Below are positions 1 through 4,943 of a stretch of 5,071 bases of DNA, piece after piece. This DNA comes from an uncultured Mycoplasmatota bacterium (GTDB taxonomy: Bacteria > Bacillota_I > Bacilli_A > RF39 > UBA660): NCBI GenBank assembly GCA_947643295.1, contig CANRVM010000079.1, positions 1 through 5,071 on the forward strand, given 5' to 3'. The position numbers and the translations under genes were made by a program. How positions within the stretch are numbered: the first letter of the stretch is position 1; every line of letters begins with the position of its first letter. The notes beneath the pieces were generated by a model. The model did no database searches. It saw only the letters and a list, made by a program, of their open reading frames with translations, and was not told where the DNA came from.

Positions 1-1
1 C

Positions 2-2107
2 GGGAAAATCAAGTTAAGAATGGATGTTCCAAATGGGAAAACAAGACTGGTATTAGAAGGGGTAAAACGTGTTCATGTCTTAGAATATTTAAATAATGAT
101 GATATTTATGAAGCAATGGTAGAAGATATTGACTGTGAACAAAACAATAATATGGAATCTAGTTATGTCAGTATTTTAAAAAAATCATTAGAAAATTATA
201 TTCATTCTACTCCCTATATGAGTAATGCAATTCTTTCTCAAATTTCGACTGTTTCTAATTTAGATGAGTTATGTGATTTAGTTGCGACTTTTTTACCATT
301 TGATTATGAAAAAAAGAAACGATATATTTTAGAGGTAGATCCAATTACTAGAACGAAATTTTTAATAGAAGATATGAGTGAAGATTTAAAACTAATCAAA
401 TTAGAAAAGAAAATAGAAGAAGAAGTGGATCATGAACTTTCTGAAAGTCAAAAAGAATTTTATTTAAGAGAAAAGATAAAGATTATTCAAAAAGAATTGG
501 GAGATGTGAACACTAGGGAAGATGAAGTGGCTAATCTTAAATATAAATTATCTAAATTAAGATGTGATAAAAGAATTAAGGCTAGAATTAAAAAAGAGAT
601 TAGTAGGTATGAAACAACAAATTCTAATTCTCCAGAACTTGGTATGATAAGAGATTACCTAGATTGGATGTTAAATCTTCCTTGGAATAAATTTACGAAA
701 GATGTTGATAATTTAAATAAAGTAAAACATACCCTTGATTTATCCCATTATGGTCTAAATGATGTCAAATCAAGAATACTTGAGTATTTAGCAGTAAAAC
801 AAAATACTAACAATCTAAGAAGTCCAATTCTTTGTTTAGTAGGACCACCTGGAGTTGGAAAAACATCACTTGCGCTTTCAATTGCGAAAAGCTTAAATCG
901 AAACTTTTGTAAAATAAGTGTTGGTGGAATTAATGATGAGGCAGAAATCATAGGTCATAGAAGAACGTATGTAGGAGCCAATCCAGGAAGAATTATCCAA
1001 GGAATCCGAAAAGCAAAAACAACAAATCCTGTCTTTATTATTGATGAAATTGATAAGATGAGAAAAGATATGAAAGGAGATCCTGCGAGTAGTCTATTAG
1101 AGGTTTTAGATCCAGAACAAAATTCAAAATTTTCCGATCATTATATAGAAGAAGACTTTGATCTTTCACAAGTTCTTTTTATCGCAACAGCTAATTATGT
1201 AGAACAAATTCCATTTGAATTACAAGATCGTTTGGAAATTATTAATTTATCAAGTTATACTGAGTATGAAAAATTAGATATTGCGAAAAAACATTTAATC
1301 CCTAAGGAATTAGAACAACATGGATTAACAGAATTACAAGTTCAGTTTGAGGACGAGACAATATTAACAATGATTCGAAACTATACGAAAGAAGCAGGGG
1401 TTCGTGAGTTAGAAAGAATTATTGCTACGGTGTTACGAAAAGTAGTAAAAAATTTATTAACAGATTATTCTAAAGTTTCTTATCAAATTACTAAAGAATC
1501 CTTAGAAGAATATCTTGGTAAAGCTAAATATCATTATTTAGAAAAAGATAGAAAAAAACAGATAGGTGTAGTGAATGGGATGGCTTATACTGTTTTTGGA
1601 GGGGATATCCTACCAATCGAAGCAACTTATTATAAAGGACGTGGAGATTTGATTTTAACGGGTAGTTTAGGAGAAGTAATGCAGGAATCCGCCAAGATTG
1701 CTTTATCTTATATTAAATCAAATGTTGACTTTTTTAAAATAGATTCTACTATTTTAGAAAAAAATGATATTCATATCCATGTTCCAGAGGGGGCAGTTCC
1801 CAAGGATGGTCCTAGTGCAGGAGTGACACTAGCAACAGCGATGATATCGCTACTTACGAAGAGTGAGGTGGATACCAATATTGCAATGACAGGTGAAATT
1901 ACGTTAAGAGGAAGAGTGTTGCCAATTGGTGGTTTAAAAGAAAAAGTAATTGGAGCAGATAGGGCAGGAGTGAAGAAAATTATCATTCCAAAAGAAAATG
2001 AAAATGATTTAGAAGAAATACCAAAAGAAATACTAGAAAAATTGGAATTTACTATCGTATCTAAATATGAGGATATTTATCAAAAAGTGTTTGGTGAAGA
2101 GAAATGA
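2..2107 (+). CDS. lon: ATP-dependent Lon protease, LonA type (5' end outside window)
   Basis: This is the cytoplasmic AAA+ serine protease that unfolds and degrades damaged and regulatory proteins. Six in-frame codons (G K I K L R) precede the first ATG at base 20 and fit the conserved Lon N-domain, so that ATG is internal. Roughly 70-80 residues are missing compared with ~780-residue LonA proteins. Numbering from the ATG at 20: the end of the LON substrate-binding domain is at about 1-100; a coiled-coil with the family signature SQKEFYLREK starts at S143; Walker A is GPPGVGKT at 275-282; Walker B is FIIDE with D342/E343; sensor 1 lies in the ATAN motif; and the sensor-2 arginine is R462 in AGVRELER. 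The protease domain starts near I515. It has catalytic S599 in PKDGPSAG and K642 in GGLKEK, and the 43-residue spacing equals that of E. coli S679/K722. All catalytic residues are intact. The N-domain and coiled-coil make it LonA, not LonB. Confidence 0.97.
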   Translation, partial: GKIKLRMDVPNGKTRLVLEGVKRVHVLEYLNNDDIYEAMVEDIDCEQNNNMESSYVSILKKSLENYIHSTPYMSNAILSQISTVSNLDELCDLVATFLPFDYEKKKRYILEVDPITRTKFLIEDMSEDLKLIKLEKKIEEEVDHELSESQKEFYLREKIKIIQKELGDVNTREDEVANLKYKLSKLRCDKRIKARIKKEISRYETTNSNSPELGMIRDYLDWMLNLPWNKFTKDVDNLNKVKHTLDLSHYGLNDVKSRILEYLAVKQNTNNLRSPILCLVGPPGVGKTSLALSIAKSLNRNFCKISVGGINDEAEIIGHRRTYVGANPGRIIQGIRKAKTTNPVFIIDEIDKMRKDMKGDPASSLLEVLDPEQNSKFSDHYIEEDFDLSQVLFIATANYVEQIPFELQDRLEIINLSSYTEYEKLDIAKKHLIPKELEQHGLTELQVQFEDETILTMIRNYTKEAGVRELERIIATVLRKVVKNLLTDYSKVSYQITKESLEEYLGKAKYHYLEKDRKKQIGVVNGMAYTVFGGDILPIEATYYKGRGDLILTGSLGEVMQESAKIALSYIKSNVDFFKIDSTILEKNDIHIHVPEGAVPKDGPSAGVTLATAMISLLTKSEVDTNIAMTGEITLRGRVLPIGGLKEKVIGADRAGVKKIIIPKENENDLEEIPKEILEKLEFTIVSKYEDIYQKVFGEEK

Positions 2108-2793
2108 TTGATTTTAATACAGCTGAAAAAAAACTAGAACTCATCTATATGAAGTATGAGCTAAGTAATTATCCTATAGAATTTATTATGAATAATAATA
2201 ACACAGAAGAACTATATTATGATTTACTTTTTAGATTAGAGACAATTATGGTATTAGATAAGGATTTTACGTTATTAGGAAATCATATGGATAAATATCG
2301 AGAAATAATTAACCTTGGAAGAAATAAGTATCGCACAAAAGGTGAGATAAGAGATTATGAAAATCTTACTTTAACCGCTTTAAATTCTTTGGAGCAAACA
2401 AAAGAAGAATACCGAGAAAAGTATTTGATGGAACAATTACAACTAAGATTTCAATTAAGTAGAAGAAAAAGAGATTGGGTCTTTCTTAGAAATGACATAC
2501 AAGATATTGACAAGGCGATATGTGAATTGTCCGAATTTGACTATGTTTACCTTAATGTCATGAACCAACTAAAAAATGGGGTAGTAGTAAAAACTACAGA
2601 AGATCCAAAAGTATATCTGTCGTCTATTTGTTATTTGCTAAAGAATGCCAAAGAAATATTTTTACAGGATAGAGGTTATTTTGATACCACTTTAAGTATT
2701 ATAGATACCTTTGATGAAAATAATCTAATTCCAAAGGATTACTCTATTAGGAAAATTAAGAGACAATTAAATACTATAAATAAGAAGAGATAA
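2104..2793 (+). CDS. Hypothetical protein, 229 aa, translationally coupled to lon
   Basis: I do not recognise this protein. It is predicted to be mostly alpha-helical and soluble, with many charged and aromatic residues. I see no signal peptide, membrane segment, nucleotide-binding loop or metal-binding cysteine cluster. The middle (about residues 85-145) is rich in E, K, R and Q and may form a long helix or short coiled coil, and the C-terminus is basic (KIKRQLNTINKKR). The ATG overlaps the lon TGA stop in an ATGA arrangement, and a weak purine-rich GGTGAAGAG lies just upstream, so translation is probably coupled to lon. Coding is supported by 229 uninterrupted codons, tight packing against lon and a good downstream boundary. 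In B. subtilis the lonA-spoVID interval holds ysxC and the hem genes, and this protein resembles none of them. A link to Lon (adaptor or substrate) or to sporulation would be guesswork from position only. Confidence 0.85.
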   Translation: MIDFNTAEKKLELIYMKYELSNYPIEFIMNNNNTEELYYDLLFRLETIMVLDKDFTLLGNHMDKYREIINLGRNKYRTKGEIRDYENLTLTALNSLEQTKEEYREKYLMEQLQLRFQLSRRKRDWVFLRNDIQDIDKAICELSEFDYVYLNVMNQLKNGVVVKTTEDPKVYLSSICYLLKNAKEIFLQDRGYFDTTLSIIDTFDENNLIPKDYSIRKIKRQLNTINKKR

Positions 2794-2814
2794 CGAATAA
2801 TTTCTCTTTTTTTT
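2782..2814 (+). terminator. Weak intrinsic-terminator-like hairpin after the lon pair
   Basis: AAGAGA at 2785-2790 pairs with TCTCTT at 2803-2808 across a 12-nt loop. The stem can extend outward to about 9 bp by A-T and one G-T pair. The 3' arm runs into a tract of eight T (2807-2814). The stem has only two G-C pairs and begins inside the last codons of the upstream gene, so termination may be partial. It would partly separate lon and its partner from spoVID. Confidence 0.35.
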
Positions 2815-2822
2815 CATATGAT
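2795..2822 (+). promoter_or_regulatory. Candidate sigma-E (mother-cell) type promoter of spoVID
   Basis: GAATAAT (2795-2801) matches 6 of 7 positions of the B. subtilis sigma-E -35 consensus KMATATT. After a 13-nt, T-rich spacer, CATATGAT (2815-2822) matches 6 of 8 positions of the -10 consensus CATACAAT. A start site near 2829 would leave about an 18-nt leader carrying the GAGGAG ribosome site at 2835-2840. In B. subtilis spoVID is transcribed by sigma-E, so both position and gene agree. TATGAT also resembles a sigma-A -10, but I see no good sigma-A -35 at 16-18 nt. AT-rich DNA makes chance matches common. Confidence 0.4.
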
Positions 2823-2834
2823 TAAATGAAAAGT

Positions 2835-2840
2835 GAGGAG
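2835..2840 (+). promoter_or_regulatory. Shine-Dalgarno site of spoVID
   Basis: GAGGAG lies six bases before the ATG at 2847. It is one of the stronger ribosome binding sites in the window and fixes this start. It also suggests that spoVID is translated independently of the upstream pair, which are linked by overlap. Confidence 0.85.
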
Positions 2841-2846
2841 ATTTAA

Positions 2847-3767
2847 ATGAAAAAAAACGTATCTTTTGAAAAAGAAATAGAGTTTCCTAGTATGATTGGT
2901 GAGATTACTTCTATTTCCCTTGATCATTCGTTAGAATTTCAGTCAAAAAATAAAATAGAAGGAGAATTTGTAGTATCAGGTACTTATAAGATGACAGAAG
3001 CTTCAACTTTAGAAGAAAAATTTTCGTATCCAATCCCAGTGGAAATAGAACTTTTAGAGATGTTAGAAGAGGATACGAGAAAGGTATCTATTAGTAATTT
3101 TAATTATGCTATTGTGAACGATGATATTTTAAAATGTGATATTGAAGTATTAGTAGAAGGTGTAGAAGAGGTAATTGTAGAAGAGGTAGAAGAAAATAAA
3201 ATAGAGATATTAGAAGAAGATAAAAAAGATGAAAATGATCTTTTTGAAATTTCAAAAGAGAAAGAAAAAAAGATAGTAGAAGAGGTTAGAAAAGAAGAAA
3301 TTCCAAACCAAGATGATGAGATAAGAGAATGTGATGGAGATATGAAAGAAGAAGAGGAAAAAGTGATAGAAGAAAAAATAGAAGAGGAAGAAAAAATAAT
3401 GAAAGAACGAGTAGAGGAAGAAGTAGTAGATGTTGATAAAAAGGAAGTAGAAGAATCTAGTAATGTGGTAGAAAATATTCAAGAAGTACTTTCAGTAGTA
3501 GAAAAAGAAGAGAAGGATAGTGTTATGAATGAGGAGGTAAGTATGGAAGAAAAACAAGAAAGTAGCAATATGAGTTCTCTATTTCAAGCCTTTGAAACAT
3601 CAGAAGAAACATTCACTACTTATTCTGTTTATATTGTGAGAAAAGAAGATAGCATTGAAAAAATTATGGATAATTATAAAGTAAGTAGAGAAAGTCTTAG
3701 TGAATATAATGATTTAAGTGAAATAGAAATCGGCTCTAAAATCATTATACCAACTTGTAATGAATGA
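2847..3767 (+). CDS. spoVID: SpoVID-like spore coat morphogenetic protein with C-terminal LysM
   Basis: SpoVID (SipL in Clostridioides) sits on the forespore surface, binds SpoIVA and is needed for the coat to encase the spore. Residues 1-105 resemble the SpoVID N-terminal domain: a SFEKEIEF start, EITSISLDHSLEF (compare the SELLSISLDP-like segment of Bacillus SpoVID), a GEFVVSGTYK strand and a SYPIPVEIEL strand. Residues 106-242 are a low-complexity linker, about one-third glutamate with much lysine and valine. Residues ~259-303 form a LysM module (SVYIVRKEDSIEKIMDNYKV, then YNDL and GSKIIIP), which is where SpoVID/SipL proteins carry theirs. At 306 residues it is far shorter than the ~575-residue B. 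subtilis protein, mainly through a shorter middle. There is no signal peptide, as expected for a mother-cell cytoplasmic protein. A ysxE-like gene follows immediately, as in Bacillus, which strongly supports the assignment. The main alternative is another LysM coat protein (SafA type), but SafA has LysM at the N-terminus. Confidence 0.85.
   Translation: MKKNVSFEKEIEFPSMIGEITSISLDHSLEFQSKNKIEGEFVVSGTYKMTEASTLEEKFSYPIPVEIELLEMLEEDTRKVSISNFNYAIVNDDILKCDIEVLVEGVEEVIVEEVEENKIEILEEDKKDENDLFEISKEKEKKIVEEVRKEEIPNQDDEIRECDGDMKEEEEKVIEEKIEEEEKIMKERVEEEVVDVDKKEVEESSNVVENIQEVLSVVEKEEKDSVMNEEVSMEEKQESSNMSSLFQAFETSEETFTTYSVYIVRKEDSIEKIMDNYKVSRESLSEYNDLSEIEIGSKIIIPTCNE
3162..3572 (+). repeat. Polypurine low-complexity tract encoding the E/K-rich linker
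   Basis: This stretch inside spoVID is built from imperfectly repeated GAA/GAG/AAA/GTA codons (recurring gtagaagag, gaagaagag and gaaaaa words), so the plus strand is strongly purine-biased for about 400 bases. It encodes the disordered or helical Glu-Lys-Val linker between the N-domain and LysM. It is not a tandem array with a fixed period. Such tracts tend to vary in length between strains and produce false antisense reading frames rich in Phe, Leu and Tyr. Confidence 0.7.
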
Positions 3768-4671
3768 AATAAAAAAACTAATTGAAAAGTATGATTTAAA
3801 GGTTAGAGGAATCAAAGAACAACAAAAGATTAAAATTCTTGATACGGATAAGGGAAAATTAGTACTAAAGAAATGTTCTTCCAAAGAAAAAGGATTATAT
3901 GAGTATTTACGAAATAAAAATTTTCATTACTTATTAGATAAAGAAGAGTTTGATGAATATAATGTTTATCCTTATATACAGGAAATAAAACAAGAAAAAG
4001 AAGAAAAAGCAATAGAGTTAATTTATATCTTAAGTATTTTACATAATAAAACATTGTTTTATAGAAAAATTGTGATGGACCAGGTAAAGGAAGTATATGA
4101 AGAGTATACAAGTAGGCTTGATTACTTAAATTATTACTATCATGATTTACAAGACATGATAGAACAAAAAGTATATATGTCACCTGCAGAATATTTATTA
4201 ATCAGAAATATTTCTCTTATTTATTCTGCCCTTAATTATTCTAAGAGTAATTTAAAGATGTGGTTTGAAGAAAAAAAGAATCAAAAAAAAGAAAGAGTCG
4301 TACTCTTACATAATAAACCTAGTCTAGATCATATATTAATAGGAGAAGATAAGAAGTTAATTAGTTGGGATCATTATACAAAAGGTTGTCCTATCTTTGA
4401 CTTTCTATATTTTTATAGAAAAAATTATTTAGAGGTGGAAATGACTTCATTGTTTCAGATGTACCAATCAAGATTTTGTTATACATCAGATGAATATCTT
4501 CTATTTTTTTCTCTTCTTTCAATACCTGATAAAATAGAATTTACTAGTAGCCATTATCAGAATACGGTTCGTGTTTATGAACTTGTCAAGTATGTAGAAA
4601 AAACAAAGGATTTTGTTCTAAAAGAGGATGAAAAAAACCAGAAAGAAGATAAAGATAAATTCCAAGAATAG
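3760..4671 (+). CDS. ysxE: YsxE-like CotS-family protein, probable pseudokinase
   Basis: This 303-residue protein looks like the YsxE/CotS branch of the aminoglycoside-phosphotransferase fold, whose members are found in spore coats. A small N-lobe carries GKLVLKK (possible beta-3 lysine K37/K38) and a hinge-like YNVYPYIQE. The helical C-lobe has the catalytic-loop region LLHNKPSLDHILI (H184-I194), then KLISWDHYTKGCPIFDFLYFYR. Against the active pattern HGDxxxxN...IDW, catalytic Asp is K186, Asn is H191 and the metal-binding Asp of IDW is S202, so phosphotransfer is unlikely. The ATG overlaps the last 8 bases of spoVID, and no clear Shine-Dalgarno precedes it, so translation is probably coupled. 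The spoVID-ysxE order matches B. subtilis. The last ~20 residues are very rich in K, D and E and overlap a convergent gene. The exact role of YsxE is unclear; a coat-associated or scaffold role is inferred. The fold assignment is firmer than the gene name. Confidence 0.78.
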   Translation: MNEIKKLIEKYDLKVRGIKEQQKIKILDTDKGKLVLKKCSSKEKGLYEYLRNKNFHYLLDKEEFDEYNVYPYIQEIKQEKEEKAIELIYILSILHNKTLFYRKIVMDQVKEVYEEYTSRLDYLNYYYHDLQDMIEQKVYMSPAEYLLIRNISLIYSALNYSKSNLKMWFEEKKNQKKERVVLLHNKPSLDHILIGEDKKLISWDHYTKGCPIFDFLYFYRKNYLEVEMTSLFQMYQSRFCYTSDEYLLFFSLLSIPDKIEFTSSHYQNTVRVYELVKYVEKTKDFVLKEDEKNQKEDKDKFQE

Positions 4672-4839
4672 GATAATGGCATTAAACCTGGTAGTAATAA
4701 AGATTAAAAGTAAAGCTTGGTAAAAGCTAATGACTAAGAAAACAAGAATTAATGCTAAATAGAAGATCGATGATCTTCTTCTTTGTTTACAGTAGTTACA
4801 TCTGCAAAATAGATTGTGTTTGGGTCCTTTAAATTTCAT
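4618..4839 (-). CDS. Small cysteine-containing membrane protein, 73 aa
   Basis: I do not recognise a family. The N-terminus is basic and cysteine-bearing, MKFKGPKHNLFCRCNYCKQR, with H8 and C12-x-C-x2-C17, which could bind a metal. It is followed by RRRSS and then about 48 mostly hydrophobic residues that can form two membrane spans (roughly 25-41 and 43-72, broken by T-T-R-F-N near 49-53). The positive cluster before the first span suggests that the Cys motif faces the cytoplasm. I chose ATG 4839 over the in-frame GTG at 4848 because AGGTGATC, an extended anti-SD match, ends three bases before it and the GTG lies inside that site. The gene converges on ysxE and overlaps its last 54 bases. The last ~17 residues are read antisense to a Lys/Glu-rich tail, which gives Phe/Leu/Ile automatically, so the C-terminal hydrophobicity alone is weak evidence. 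The strong ribosome site, the composition of the non-overlapping part and the lack of any plus-strand gene there argue that it is real. Confidence 0.62.
   Translation of the reverse strand: MKFKGPKHNLFCRCNYCKQRRRSSIFYLALILVFLVISFYQALLLIFITTRFNAIILFLEFIFIFFLVFFILF
4761..4788 (+). terminator. Candidate intrinsic terminator of the spoVID-ysxE operon
   Basis: AGAAGATC (4761-4768) and GATCTTCT (4772-4779) form a perfect 8-bp stem with a 3-nt loop, followed on the plus strand by a T-rich tail TCTTTGTTT. It lies about 90 bases after the ysxE stop, where a plus-strand terminator would be expected. The tail is interrupted by C and G, so strength is moderate. It also lies within the minus-strand small gene, in codons for R-R-S-S-I-F. 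On the minus strand the hairpin is followed by ATTTAGC and would not terminate well. Confidence 0.45.
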
Positions 4840-4842
4840 AGT

Positions 4843-4850
4843 GATCACCT
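4843..4850 (-). promoter_or_regulatory. Extended Shine-Dalgarno site of the small membrane protein
   Basis: On the minus strand AGGTGATC precedes ATG 4839, with six bases between AGGTG and the start. AGGTGATC is complementary to the conserved 3' end of bacterial 16S rRNA (GATCACCTCC). The site overlaps the perfect palindrome GTGATCAC (4841-4848). It decides the ATG start over the GTG at 4848. Confidence 0.7.
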
Positions 4851-4855
4851 AATAT

Positions 4856-4884
4856 AATTTATGCAAAAGATAAAATTTTGTAAA
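4856..4884 (-). promoter_or_regulatory. Possible sigma-A promoter of the minus-strand small gene
   Basis: On the minus strand TTTACA (4884-4879, 5 of 6 to TTGACA) is followed after 17 bases by TAAATT (4861-4856, 4 of 6 to TATAAT). The spacing is ideal, but the predicted start site falls at about the ribosome site, leaving almost no leader. The call is therefore weak. Confidence 0.28.
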
Positions 4885-4897
4885 CGAAATCAATATT

Positions 4898-4928
4898 TTT
4901 ACTAAAATAAGAGATTTTGTGGTATACT
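4898..4928 (+). promoter_or_regulatory. Possible extended -10 promoter of the prepilin gene
   Basis: TATACT (4923-4928) is preceded by TGG, giving the extended -10 form TGnTATACT. The best -35-like element is TTTACT at 4898-4903, with a long 19-bp spacer, which an extended -10 can tolerate. The start site would fall near 4935, on the ribosome site GGTGAT, so the leader would be very short or the true start lies elsewhere. Confidence 0.4.
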
Positions 4929-4934
4929 TTAGAT

Positions 4935-4940
4935 GGTGAT
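4935..4940 (+). promoter_or_regulatory. Shine-Dalgarno site of the prepilin gene
   Basis: GGTGAT lies just before ATG 4944, with five bases between GGTG and the start. It is the same GGTGAT core that serves the divergent small gene on the other strand. It supports ATG 4944 over the in-frame TTG at 4917. Confidence 0.6.
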
Positions 4941-4943
4941 AAT

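Noticed and set aside
748..951. Minus-strand reading frame of 67 aa inside lon
   Set aside because: It lies opposite the Walker A region of lon, which is clearly coding, and has no ribosome site. It is a shadow frame.
1771..1986. Minus-strand reading frame of 71 aa inside lon
   Set aside because: It is antisense to the conserved Lon protease domain carrying S599 and K642, and is explained entirely by that coding sequence.
3252..3482. Minus-strand Phe/Tyr-rich reading frame of 76 aa
   Set aside because: It is the antisense of the Glu/Lys polypurine tract in spoVID. The F/Y/L composition is the direct result of reading TTC/TTT/TAT opposite GAA/AAA/ATA.
3830..4183. Minus-strand reading frame of 117 aa inside ysxE
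   Set aside because: The plus-strand frame has family-like features and operon context. This frame has no recognisable features and is a long AT-rich shadow.
4676..4723. Tiny plus-strand frame of 15 codons (MALNLV...) after ysxE
   Set aside because: It has only a weak AGGAT upstream, is very short and is opposite the better-supported minus-strand gene.
4887..4918. ComK-like boxes (AAAT-N5-TTTT and AAAA-N7-TTTT) upstream of the prepilin gene
   Set aside because: Neither box is an exact AAAA-N5-TTTT match, the spacing is not convincing, and such A/T runs are expected by chance in this composition.
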